From: Clostridia bacterium
GTDB taxonomy: Bacteria; Bacillota; Clostridia; Christensenellales; UBA1242
Reading direction: 5' to 3'
DNA: 14,788 nucleotides
Assembly: GCA_900768425.1 (NCBI GenBank)
Contig: CAAGCR010000054.1
Span: 1 to 14,788, forward strand
Both the position numbers and the translations under genes were made by a program. The notes under the pieces were generated by a model. The model had not been told where the DNA came from. It saw only the letters and a program-made list of their open reading frames with translations, and made no database searches. Shown here in pieces: positions 7,001 through 13,903 of this stretch; the stretch's first letter is position 1; each line of letters begins with the position of its first letter.

Positions 7001-7147
7001 TTTTAATTATTTTCACCATCGCAAGCCTAATTTTAAATTTCATTGCAAATTTTTCGCAAGTTGTTAATCTTAACAATTTAATCGTTCGCTCGCTTAGATA
7101 ATTTATTTCGCTAGCAACAAAACATTTTCTAGTTACATTCTCATTAT
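7001..7147. other. AT-rich spacer between lysS leader repeat and GNAT gene
   Basis: It contains short inverted pairs (GTTAATCTTAAC at 7063-7074) and the TAGCAACA word that also occurs near 11225 and (inverted) near 13343. No gene or clear terminator is visible. Confidence 0.4.
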
Positions 7148-8272
7148 TTACACTAATTTTTTTACATATGCTCTGCGTCTTCTGTGTTGGTCATGGTCAA
7201 AATATTGCCATATTGCATTTATTTTCTTATTGTCTTCAAGACAAATGTTTGTTTCGCAATATTCAATACCCTCTTTTTCCATATTATCCATTAAATACTT
7301 AACCGCCATCGCACCTACGCCTTCATTTGCATAATCTGGACGAACACCTATAATTGCAAAATCGGCAACTTTTGGTGACTTTAACGCCTTTAACACTCTA
7401 AATATAGCTGGCAAAGTCAATTTGCCTTTTGATTTATACAAGGCATCATTTAGTTGTGGGATAGAAACGCCAAAACATACGACCTCATCTTTATCATTTA
7501 CAATTACAAACATAAAGCGTAAGTCTAAAAAAGTTTTGAACTGGCTAATTAATTGTTTTTTTGCATCTTCGGTATAAGGCACAACACCATAAAGTGGACT
7601 ATATGCTTTATCTAAAACATCTAATATTCCATCTTTATACTTTTTAATAAACTCTTTTTTGTTTTTGGTTTGCGCAAAACTTAACTTATATCTTTTTGCA
7701 ACAATGTCGGCAATTCTGTCAACCCTTTCGTTTTTCTCTTTTGGCGGATAAATTCTACGTTCCAACCAATCGGCTTCTTTTTCATAACCGCACGACTCAA
7801 TTAAGTCTTTATAGTACTCAAAATTATATCTTTCTTCAAAAGTGCAACGTTTATCAAAACCTTCAACTATTAGCCCTTCACAGTCTAAGTCGTTAAAGCC
7901 TAAAGGTCCATGAATAATTTCCATACCTTTATCTTTTGCCCAATTTTCGGCAGACTGAAATAGCGCCTTTGCAACTTCTATGTCGTTGATGCTATCAAAT
8001 CTTGTAAAACGCACGCGTTTTTCATTGATTTTTGCATTGTATAATTTTTGAATTATGGCAGCAATTCTGCCTACTACTTCACCATCTTTATATGCTAAAA
8101 ACATCGCAACTTCGCAATCTTTATATGCCAAATTTTTCTTAGGATTAAACATATTAAGTTCGTCCATTCTAAGCGGATAAGAATATTCCGCCACACCTTT
8201 ATACAACTTTGTAGGAAAATCTACAAATGTTTTAATATCTTTTTTACTATGTATTTCTCTAATTTCTATCAT
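7148..8272 (-). CDS. GNAT-superfamily N-acetyltransferase-like protein (YghO-like)
   Basis: 374 residues. The N-terminal region has the pattern of a large, poorly characterised GNAT group: FVDFPTKLYK (17-26), YSYPLRMDELNMFNPKKN (30-47), FLAYKDGEVVGRIAAII (58-74; the VVGRIA strand is typical of GNAT cores) and IHGPLGFNDLDCEGLIVEGF (119-138). A C-terminal GNAT-like acetyl-CoA segment is FAIIGVRPDYANEGVGAMAVKYL (about 308-330), with G-V-G in place of the usual Q/RxxGxG/A loop. The 370-390 aa length is typical of the group, to which I assign E. coli YghO from memory. Substrate unknown. Its promoter (8295-8323) gives a leader of about 16 bases with a weak TAGGT ribosome binding site. It is a single-gene unit. 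Confidence 0.85.
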   Translation of the reverse strand: MIEIREIHSKKDIKTFVDFPTKLYKGVAEYSYPLRMDELNMFNPKKNLAYKDCEVAMFLAYKDGEVVGRIAAIIQKLYNAKINEKRVRFTRFDSINDIEVAKALFQSAENWAKDKGMEIIHGPLGFNDLDCEGLIVEGFDKRCTFEERYNFEYYKDLIESCGYEKEADWLERRIYPPKEKNERVDRIADIVAKRYKLSFAQTKNKKEFIKKYKDGILDVLDKAYSPLYGVVPYTEDAKKQLISQFKTFLDLRFMFVIVNDKDEVVCFGVSIPQLNDALYKSKGKLTLPAIFRVLKALKSPKVADFAIIGVRPDYANEGVGAMAVKYLMDNMEKEGIEYCETNICLEDNKKINAIWQYFDHDQHRRRRAYVKKLV

Positions 8273-8294
8273 AATATTACCTACTATAAAAGCG

Positions 8295-8323
8295 AGTATA
8301 CTATAATTTGCAATATTTTACAA
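8295..8323 (-). promoter_or_regulatory. Sigma-A-type promoter of the GNAT gene
   Basis: On the minus strand TTGTAA (8318-8323) and TATACT (8295-8300) are 17 bp apart. The predicted start near 8288 is about 16 bases before the ATG. Confidence 0.7.
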
Positions 8324-8557
8324 CTAAATTAGAAAAATGTTAAATTTGGTTTATTTCAAAAGTAAACAAAAAGGCTTTTTAAGTGTGCGTTTGTTTAATT
8401 TTAGAATTATCTCATATTACAATTATAAAACTATTGGCTTTTCTAAAACAAATAAACTACACTATTAATAGAAATTCAAATGGTTATTAAATTGACATCT
8501 TGTGGCAACACAGCTCGGGTATTAAATTTCTTTTTTTTATCATTAATTCTTTTATGA
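8324..8557. other. Spacer between GNAT gene and integrase remnant
   Basis: No gene, RNA or strong repeat is seen. It probably includes the left junction of the decayed integrated element, because recombinase similarity begins abruptly near 8579 and no 5' part of the gene is present here. Confidence 0.4.
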
Positions 8558-8743
8558 AATCTTAAGATACACAATAAAGACAAGCGAACGACATATGCAA
8601 CTAAATTAAGAGAATCCGACATACCCGCTGAGATGATAAAAAAATGGCTTGGACACTCAAGTTATTCAATTACTGAGAAATATTATATCAAACTATCCGA
8701 ATCATTTGAAAACAAAGAGATTGAAAAACTGAACCAAATTTAA
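8558..8743 (+). pseudogene. Tyrosine recombinase (phage/ICE integrase), C-terminal remnant
   Basis: An open stretch of 61 codons from an in-frame TGA (8555-8557) to TAA (8741-8743), with no usable start. From 8579 it reads DKRTTYATKLRES, then IKKWLGHSSYSIT, then EKYYIKLSES. These match the end of tyrosine recombinases: the second catalytic Arg in HxxR, the LGHSS box with the third His/Trp position, and the Tyr nucleophile. The HxxR histidine is replaced by Lys (8576-8578) and similarity stops just upstream, so the break seems to be immediately before this motif. The N-terminal DNA-binding domain and the first catalytic Arg are missing. It lies 120 bp from the 3' end of tRNA-fMet, the usual place for an integrase next to its tRNA attachment site, so this is likely a relic of an excised or decayed integrative element. 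Confidence 0.85.
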
Positions 8744-8744
8744 C

Positions 8745-8768
8745 TACTACCCAGAATACTACCCAGAA
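8745..8768 (+). repeat. Perfect tandem 12-bp duplication after the integrase remnant
   Basis: TACTACCCAGAA occurs twice head to tail. It may be a recombinase arm-site relic, or the repetitive Leu-Leu-Pro tail often encoded at integrase 3' ends: reading through the TAA gives LLPRILPRK in the same frame. Confidence 0.7.
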
Positions 8769-8784
8769 AAAGTATTAATTTAAT

Positions 8785-8810
8785 AAAAAAGGTCACCTAC
8801 GAGAGGTGAC
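8785..8810 (-). terminator. Terminator of tRNA-fMet
   Basis: On the minus strand GTCACCT (8804-8810) pairs with AGGTGAC (8792-8798) around a 5-base loop, followed by CTTTTTT. It is 53 bp downstream of the tRNA 3' end. Confidence 0.85.
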
Positions 8811-8863
8811 ACAACACAAAATATTGACACAACTTTCAAAAAATATACAATATATTGTGCTAA

Positions 8864-8940
8864 TGGTTGCGGGGGCAGGATTTGAACTTGCGACCTTCGG
8901 GTTATGAGCCCGACGAGCTTCCGAGCTGCTCTACCCCGCG
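8864..8940 (-). tRNA. Initiator tRNA-fMet (anticodon CAT)
   Basis: On the minus strand a 77-base cloverleaf starts CGCGGGG and ends with an encoded CCA. Initiator hallmarks are present: the C1-A72 mismatch at the acceptor end, and three G-C pairs (GGG/CCC) flanking the anticodon loop CTCATAA. The T-arm contains GTTCAAATCC. It is a single gene with its own promoter and terminator. Its 3' end faces the integrase remnant at 8558-8743. Confidence 0.97.
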
Positions 8941-8958
8941 ATATTTAAATATGTATAT

Positions 8959-8987
8959 AGTATATACACACTTTTAATATTTGTCAA
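8959..8987 (-). promoter_or_regulatory. Strong sigma-A promoter of tRNA-fMet
   Basis: On the minus strand a perfect TTGACA (8982-8987) and TATACT (8959-8964) are separated by 17 bp, ending 18 bp before the tRNA. Confidence 0.9.
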
Positions 8988-9128
8988 CCCCTAAAACAAA
9001 AATAATTTGTCACCAATCATAGCATTTTACAAACTTTTGTCAAAAAAGATGGTTTTAAATCAATTTGGCAGTCTATTTTATATTTTATTTTTGATATTCG
9101 GCTTGCATTCTTTGCATTGTGTAATCAT

Positions 9129-9386
9129 TTATTGTTGCTTTTTCCATCTTTTTAAAGTTGGAAATAGTTTTTGACAAAATTCTTTCATTTGTTCGTTGGT
9201 CATATTGGCTTGAGAGCCAAACTGAGAGCACATTTCTATGTATTCTTCCATTGTTACATCATCTATAAATTTGCCATCTTTGTATCAATATTTACAATAA
9301 TTTCCATTTATTGTTCCATCGGCATTTGTGCCTAAAAGGCTATCATCTGCCATTGGCATACCACAACTTTGACATATTTTTTTCAT
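9129..9386 (-). pseudogene. Small zinc-ribbon protein interrupted by in-frame TGA at a zinc-ligand position
   Basis: Reading from ATG 9386 (AAGGAG at 9393-9398 upstream), the frame encodes 85 codons to TAA at 9129-9131, with one TGA at codon 34 (9285-9287). Residues are MKKICQSCGMPM at the start, LLGTNADGTINGNYCKY before the TGA, then YKDGKF and TMEEYIEMC, ending FPTLKRWKKQQ. This matches the whole length of the putative zinc-ribbon family (Zn_ribbon_2, PF12674, from memory), whose members read YCxYCYxDGKF at this place. Zinc ligands would be C5, C8, C31 and residue 34, which is where the TGA lies. A TGT/TGC to TGA change is the simplest explanation. The rest is undamaged, with no frameshift, so the lesion is recent, a sequencing error, or a recoded codon. 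Function of the family is unknown. Confidence 0.8.
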
Positions 9387-9400
9387 ATTTTTCTCCTTCG

Positions 9401-9440
9401 CTTGTTAAACAAGATATACCATTTTTGTATTTTAAAGCAA
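9401..9440 (-). promoter_or_regulatory. Possible promoter with overlapping palindrome upstream of the zinc-ribbon gene
   Basis: On the minus strand TTGCTT (9435-9440) and TATATC (9413-9418) are 16 bp apart. A 13-base palindrome CTTGTTTAACAAG (9401-9413) starts at the -10 edge and spans the predicted start, like a small repressor operator. The promoter match is weak. Confidence 0.35.
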
Positions 9441-9468
9441 TAAAATTTACTTTATTTAATAAGAGTGG

Positions 9469-10617
9469 CTAAGTTCTGTAATTATTGATTACACTTTCAA
9501 ATTGTTTGCCGTACATATTGAACCATCTTTCGCCTATGCCGTTTATTCTCAAAAACTCTTCTTTTGTTTGGGGCATATAGGTTGCTAGGCGAACGAGCAC
9601 TTTATTGGAGCAAACCATAAATAGCTCGCATTCTTTTTCTGTGGCGATTTTTCTTCTTAAATCTTTTAGCGGTTTAACAAGCGAAAGGTTGGTTAATATT
9701 TCACCATCTTCGTTACATATAACTTCCACACCGCCAAGATTCTTTGTTAGTTCTTCTTGGTTCGTTGGTTTGCTTTCTTTTGAATGCCTATTATTTTTTA
9801 GTCCGGAGTTTGCCAAGTTATATATGTGTAAAAGTGTGTCGTTATTTATGTTGTTTATATCTTTATCGTTATTGAATTTAATTACGGGATACATTCCCTT
9901 TGATTTTATAAACACGTTTTCTTTTAACAACAGTGAAACTATTTCTTCAACAACTTCTGTCTTTAATTCACTTAAACAGGAATAATATGTGCAATTTTCA
10001 AAACCTGCGTTTAGTAATTGTTTGTTTTTAGCGCCTTTTAAAACACTTACAAGCATACCTATTCCGTAAGACATTCTTTTACTAATTTCTTGACACGTTA
10101 CAACAAACATTTCAATCAAACTATATGAAAAATTAATAATTTCATCATCTTTATTTTTGCAATTATTTAATAAATTTTGTATATTATTTTCGTTATTTTT
10201 ATTATAATTATTTACATCATTTTTTATATTAATATTTTTATTATTAATATTAGTTTTTAAATTAATTTCCTCAGTATTTTTAACAGGTACGATATCGTAA
10301 TCATCATCTATGTTAATCTCTTTAAACTCTTGCATATTTTGAGGTAAATTTTGTCCTTTATTATCATTATTTTTTATTAATAATGACATGTTTTCATAGC
10401 CGTTAAAAAACTTATTTAATATTTCTAATTTTGTGTTATATTTCTGACAAAAATCGTCTAATAAATTAACCTTTTGTACCGCCTTTAAAGTATTATAGCT
10501 TTCGGCATATTTATTTAATATTTTTTGATATTCACTTACAGATAAATTAATGTCTTTAATTACATCAAGTCCACCACAAAACTTAAACGCATCATTTACT
10601 TCTTTAATTTCTTCCAT
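9469..10617 (-). CDS. Stand-alone RecQ C-terminal-like protein (RQC winged helix + HRDC), no helicase domain
   Basis: 382 residues. The C-terminal 70 residues are an HRDC domain: LKDLRRKIATE (317-327), LVRLATYMPQTKEEFLRING (341-360) and IGERWFNMYGKQF (361-373), matching the end of RecQ. Residues about 163-248 resemble the RQC winged helix, with YGIGMLVSVLKGAKN (184-198), the YY...C region and a final hydrophobic strand. The two domains are joined by Asn/Lys-rich low-complexity linkers (about 82-155 and 249-290). The N-terminal 80 residues are predicted helical and unrecognised. No Walker A, DEAH box or RecQ zinc-binding cluster is present, so it cannot be a helicase by itself. It may bind DNA and act with a separate RecQ-type ATPase, as B. 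subtilis YpbB may with RecS. The start ATG has GGTGAG upstream. It is a single-gene unit. Confidence 0.8.
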   Translation of the reverse strand: MEEIKEVNDAFKFCGGLDVIKDINLSVSEYQKILNKYAESYNTLKAVQKVNLLDDFCQKYNTKLEILNKFFNGYENMSLLIKNNDNKGQNLPQNMQEFKEINIDDDYDIVPVKNTEEINLKTNINNKNINIKNDVNNYNKNNENNIQNLLNNCKNKDDEIINFSYSLIEMFVVTCQEISKRMSYGIGMLVSVLKGAKNKQLLNAGFENCTYYSCLSELKTEVVEEIVSLLLKENVFIKSKGMYPVIKFNNDKDINNINNDTLLHIYNLANSGLKNNRHSKESKPTNQEELTKNLGGVEVICNEDGEILTNLSLVKPLKDLRRKIATEKECELFMVCSNKVLVRLATYMPQTKEEFLRINGIGERWFNMYGKQFESVINNYRT

Positions 10618-10632
10618 ATCTCACCTTTTCCC

Positions 10633-10661
10633 AGTATACCACACCGCAAAATTTTGGTAAA
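10633..10661 (-). promoter_or_regulatory. Sigma-A-type promoter of the RQC-HRDC gene
   Basis: On the minus strand TTTACC (10656-10661) and TATACT (10633-10638) are 17 bp apart. The predicted start near 10626 leaves only about 9 untranslated bases, which are mostly the ribosome binding site AGGTGAG. Confidence 0.65.
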
Positions 10662-10730
10662 GCCATTTTTCTACATTATACTTTTTAAAAAAATTTTAGG
10701 AGAAACTTATTTTCTTATTTAATGAAAATA

Positions 10731-10985
10731 AATGCAGGGGAAACTTTGAAGCATAACGCACCGCTTTTAAACTTGCGCATACTAGTATAAAAAGTCACCC
10801 TACATCCTTTCAAAAATGAGTTTGTTTTTTTATTATTAAAAAATCGGGAAAAACTTTTTATAAAAAGATTTTCCCGAACCCTTTTCAAAAATTTTACATA
10901 TTTTTATTATTAGTTTGCAAACTTACTAAAATTATGCAAAGCAATTAAAATTTGCTTAGTAGTAACTTTTGCCCCTAACAGGGGA
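10731..10985. repeat. Long dispersed repeat, family L, copy 2 (expanded)
   Basis: It aligns with 4801-4970 but holds about 75 extra bases in the middle, partly a duplication of its own AAAAAG...TTTCAAAAA segment (about 10790-10820 versus 10863-10892). The right part keeps AATTAAAATTTGCTTAGTAGT (10944-10963) and ends in a degraded GCCCCTAACAGGGG stem corresponding to the family-E element beside copy 1. Confidence 0.65.
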
Positions 10986-11239
10986 CAAAGATTTTTGGTC
11001 GTCAAAAGTTTGTGATTAATACAGAGTTTATGATAATTCAAACTATATATATTAAATATTTTAAACAACCGCAAACCGAATGGCTTGCACTTCACCGTGA
11101 ATAATTTATTGTTCGTTCATTGCGAGATAAAATCTCGTTCACTGCAAAAATACATTTATATTTTGTTCACTTTTAATTATTCTCAATTCATCAGTCATCA
11201 ATATTCATTCATCATTTGTCGCATTAGCAACAGCAATCA
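10986..11239. other. Spacer downstream of the ABC-F gene
   Basis: No gene. A perfect small stem CGAGAT-AAA-ATCTCG lies at about 11134-11148. The words GTTCACTGCAA, TTGTTCACTTTT and CATCAGTCATCAA at 11149-11205 recur inverted at 13280-13370, on the other side of the ABC-F gene. No convincing T-tailed terminator for ABC-F is seen. Confidence 0.45.
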
Positions 11240-13195
11240 TTAGTCTTCATCTTCTGTGGTTTCGGTGGAGTCTTCTGGGGTGGTCAGTTCAAACCAGCGT
11301 TCGGTTAGGTTGTCTATTTTGGTTTGGCGGTTTACTATTTCCGTTTCTATTTCCATTAGTTTTTTAAAGTCACTGCAAATGTCGGGGTTTTGAAATTCAA
11401 TTTGCAAGTTTGCAATTTCGGCTTCTAGTGCCTTAATATCTCTTTCCAATTTTTTTGCCAAGGCATCGTTTCTGGCTTTTTCTTTTTGTAAAAGATAATC
11501 GTTTACTTTTGGTTTATCATCTTGTATTTCTTTAATATCGTTTAACAAATTTTCAGCATTTGGGGCTGGTTTTTCTTGTTGGGCTAAAGCTTCTTGTTCT
11601 TTTAATTCTTGATAGGTTGATTTTATAAACTCCGCTTTGCCGTTTTCGAATTTTATTAATGATGTTGCAAGTTTATTTACAAAATATCTATCGTGAGATA
11701 CAAACAAAATTGTGCCGGTATATCTTAAAAGCATATTTTCTAAGGCTTCTTTACCGACAATGTCTAAGTGGTTGGTTGGCTCATCTAAAATTAAAAAATT
11801 AGGGTGTTTTTTGAAAATTTTACATAGTGCCAGTCGCACAAGTTCGCCACCGGAAAGGTCTTGCAAGTTTTTAAAAACTTCTTCCTTTGTGAACATAAAC
11901 GCACCTAAATCGGAGCGGGCTTGCGAGAGATTAAGTTCGGGGAATGTTTGGATATAGTTATCTAACACTGTTTGATTAACAACATTAGATGTGACAGTTT
12001 GTTGGTCAAAATAGCCAATATCCAAATTTGTACCATAAACTAACTTGCCACCAAGTGGCGGTATTTTTTCCATAATGGTTTTAAGCAAAGTTGACTTACC
12101 TATTCCGTTGCCACCTATTATGCCGAGCCTATCTCCTTTGTTGAGTCTAAAATTTAGGGTAGCCAGTGGTTGCGTGTAGCCTATTACCAAATCTTCGGCT
12201 CTTAAAACAAGAGACGAACTTTCTCGCTCTGGGACTATATTAGCACTGAACGCACGCATATCAGCACTTTCCGGTTTTTCAACCGCTTCCATTCTTTCAA
12301 TTTGTTTAATTTTGCTCTGCGCCATAGACGCTTTTGTTGCCTTGTAGCGGAATCTATCCACCAAACTTTGCAAACGACTGACTTCTTGCGTGTATGCGTT
12401 ATACTCTTTTAACTGCTTTTGATAAGCAAGTTCTTTTTCTTTAACAAACTTTGTATAGTTGCCAACATATCTAGTAATTTTACCGCGTTCTATTTCATAG
12501 ACAACATTTACAAACTTATCTAAAAACGCCCTATCGTGAGAAACCACAATTACCGCTTTTTTATAGTCCTGCAAATATTTTTCAAGCCATTCTATAGCAA
12601 GAATATCTAAATGGTTGGTTGGCTCATCTAAAATTAGCACATCGGGTTTTGATAATAACAATTTAATTAATGCAATTTTTGTGCGTTGTCCACCAGAAAA
12701 TTCATTAATTTTTTTGTATTTATCTTGTTCGGAAAATCCAAAATTTTTTAATGCTTTGTTATATTCAATTTTGTAGGTATATCCGCCTATTCGGTCATAT
12801 TCTTCACATAATTTTGTATATTTTTCACATAATTTTTCGTTTGAATTATTTTCTAATATTTTTTCTAATTCATTTAATTGATTTTTTACATTTAAAATAT
12901 TTGTATATGCTTTTAAAATTTCACTTTCTAGACTCTCATTTTCATCATCAAAAACAATTTGCTTTATTTGTCCGATTTTAAAAGAACCGATTTTTTCCAC
13001 ACTATTAACATTTTCACCGCCAGATACACTGTCAACATCTTGCTCACCGGTTATAACCCTAATTAATGTAGATTTACCGCAACCGTTTCTCCCAATTAGT
13101 GCGACTTTGTCGTTATCGTTTACAGCAAAATTTATATTTTTTAAAACAGTGTTTTCACCAAATGATACACTGACATTATTTAACTTGATTTTCAT
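11240..13195 (-). CDS. ABC-F family ATPase (ribosome-associated, Uup/YdiF/YfmR type)
   Basis: 651 residues with two ABC cassettes and no membrane domain. Cassette 1 has Walker A GRNGCGKST (35-43), signature FSGGQ (166-170) and Walker B LILDEPTNHLD (187-197), with a short helical arm insert between. A basic helical linker (about 250-315) follows. Cassette 2 has GGNGIGKST (361-369), LSGGE (447-451) and LILDEPTNHLD (468-478). A coiled-coil C-terminus (about 566-636) precedes an acidic tail. Both catalytic Glu and switch-His residues are intact. ABC-F proteins of this type bind the ribosomal E site and act on stalled or misfolded ribosome states. The linker is not obviously extended as in target-protection resistance factors, so a housekeeping role is likelier. 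I start at 13195, not the in-frame ATG at 13222, because a promoter overlaps the latter. No ribosome binding site precedes 13195. Confidence 0.95.
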   Translation of the reverse strand: MKIKLNNVSVSFGENTVLKNINFAVNDNDKVALIGRNGCGKSTLIRVITGEQDVDSVSGGENVNSVEKIGSFKIGQIKQIVFDDENESLESEILKAYTNILNVKNQLNELEKILENNSNEKLCEKYTKLCEEYDRIGGYTYKIEYNKALKNFGFSEQDKYKKINEFSGGQRTKIALIKLLLSKPDVLILDEPTNHLDILAIEWLEKYLQDYKKAVIVVSHDRAFLDKFVNVVYEIERGKITRYVGNYTKFVKEKELAYQKQLKEYNAYTQEVSRLQSLVDRFRYKATKASMAQSKIKQIERMEAVEKPESADMRAFSANIVPERESSSLVLRAEDLVIGYTQPLATLNFRLNKGDRLGIIGGNGIGKSTLLKTIMEKIPPLGGKLVYGTNLDIGYFDQQTVTSNVVNQTVLDNYIQTFPELNLSQARSDLGAFMFTKEEVFKNLQDLSGGELVRLALCKIFKKHPNFLILDEPTNHLDIVGKEALENMLLRYTGTILFVSHDRYFVNKLATSLIKFENGKAEFIKSTYQELKEQEALAQQEKPAPNAENLLNDIKEIQDDKPKVNDYLLQKEKARNDALAKKLERDIKALEAEIANLQIEFQNPDICSDFKKLMEIETEIVNRQTKIDNLTERWFELTTPEDSTETTEDED

Positions 13196-13201
13196 ACAAC
13201 T

Positions 13202-13230
13202 ATTATACCAACACAAAACCATTTTAGCAA
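13202..13230 (-). promoter_or_regulatory. Promoter of ABC-F gene predicting a leaderless mRNA
   Basis: On the minus strand TTGCTA (13225-13230) and a perfect TATAAT (13202-13207) are 17 bp apart. Transcription should start about 7 bases past the -10 box, at or next to the A of the ATG at 13195. There is no Shine-Dalgarno sequence, consistent with leaderless initiation. Confidence 0.7.
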
Positions 13231-13459
13231 GTGAAAGATAAACGGATAATAATAGCGACTAAGCATTAAAATGCTTGCAGTGAACGGTAAAAATAAAAAG
13301 TGAACAAGCATTCGCTTACGGTTATTTTCTTTGTTGCTAAGCAATAAATGAAAAATGAAAACTGATGATTGATGAATTAATGTTAAACATTAACATATTT
13401 TATTTTACATTATGAATAACATTATTTTAACAATCAAATTTTGACAATCACAGACCTTT
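13231..13459. other. Hairpin-rich spacer upstream of the ABC-F gene
   Basis: No gene. It contains a perfect stem AAGCATTA/TAATGCTT-like palindrome (13262-13277), GTGAAC words (about 13281 and 13311) and GAAAACTGATGATTGATGAATT (about 13357-13378, inverted relative to 11185-11215). These look like worn copies of the dispersed repeats seen elsewhere in the window. Confidence 0.45.
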
Positions 13460-13530
13460 GCCCCCTGTCAGGGGGGGGCTGTCTGAAAAAATTGTGAACA
13501 ATTTTTTTAACTAGAGGGGTTTCCCCTGCC
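13460..13530 (-). repeat. Dispersed hairpin repeat, family E, copy 4
   Basis: Minus-strand layout is GGCAGGGGAAACCCCTC, a variable AT-rich stem (AAAAATTGT/ACAATTTTT, about 13486-13508) and then a CCCCCTGTCAGGGGG stem (13461-13475). Same layout as the other copies, with yet another unrelated central stem. Confidence 0.75.
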
Positions 13531-13534
13531 TTAT

Positions 13535-13590
13535 AAAAAAACTTCGGAGCGTTGCTATTCAATTATTTTTGAAAAGCAACACTCCGAAAT
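13535..13590 (-). terminator. Terminator (family T hairpin, copy 2) of the toxin-like operon
   Basis: Arms 13541-13562 and 13569-13590 form a long stem with TTCGGAG near its base. On the minus strand it is followed by TTTTTT. It lies 44 bp after the stop of the 85-aa gene. Compared with the copy at 5036-5088, the GTTGCT/AGCAAC positions replace ATTACT/AGTATT, keeping the pairing. Confidence 0.75.
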
Positions 13591-13633
13591 GTTTATTTAA
13601 AGTCCATTAACCCTTTTTGCTTGCAGTTGAGGT

Positions 13634-13891
13634 CTATATATTGCTGTTTTGACTGCTATGTTTTATTTTAGGATATCTATCTTTTGGAACACTATTATGT
13701 ACTTTTAAATCACATTCATTTACCATAATATCTGCTATATCTTTGCCCGTATAAAATTCTGAAAAAACTACTTGCCACTTCCCGTTTATAGCATTTTCAC
13801 TCATAACAGCACCAAAATCGCCTACCTTTACACCCGCCTTAGTATATGCAGGCTTTTCATTAATCAACTCTACTAAATCTAAATATTTCAT
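13634..13891 (-). CDS. Small DUF4926-like protein, possible immunity/antidote partner
   Basis: 85 residues. The core LDLVELINEKPAYTKAGVKVG (4-24), then GAVMSE and GKWQVVFSEF with a closing DLKV, is the pattern of small SH3-like barrels annotated DUF4926 and relatives, often found beside toxins in polymorphic-toxin loci. That association is from family knowledge; nothing here proves immunity. It has a strong ribosome binding site (AAAGGAG) and starts 12 bp after the stop of the 179-aa gene, so the two are surely co-transcribed. It ends in TAG, followed by the hairpin terminator at 13535-13590. The C-terminal 20 residues (KDRYPKIKHSSQNSNI) are polar and outside the conserved core. Confidence 0.7.
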   Translation of the reverse strand: MKYLDLVELINEKPAYTKAGVKVGDFGAVMSENAINGKWQVVFSEFYTGKDIADIMVNECDLKVHNSVPKDRYPKIKHSSQNSNI

Positions 13892-13903
13892 TATAATTCT
13901 CCT

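Noticed and set aside
6822..7147. T-box or lysine riboswitch upstream of lysS
   Set aside because: No T-box sequence (AGGGTGGNACCGCG-like) or specifier/antiterminator layout was found on the minus strand; the region is the family-H repeat plus spacer.
8489..8554. Possible extra integrase fragment containing a T-A-R word, in frame with the remnant
   Set aside because: The resemblance to the first catalytic Arg box is only a few residues, followed by low-complexity sequence and a stop.
9079..9128. 16-codon frame with a CKEC motif overlapping the end of the zinc-ribbon gene
   Set aside because: Too short, no ribosome binding site, and no family known to me.
9285..9325. Selenocysteine insertion (SECIS) at the zinc-ribbon TGA
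   Set aside because: Only weak AU pairs can form just after the codon, and no GGU apical loop is present, so it is kept as a question and not called.
9605..9985. 126-codon plus-strand frame opposite the RQC-HRDC gene
   Set aside because: It is antisense to a well-supported gene, with no start signal or motif.
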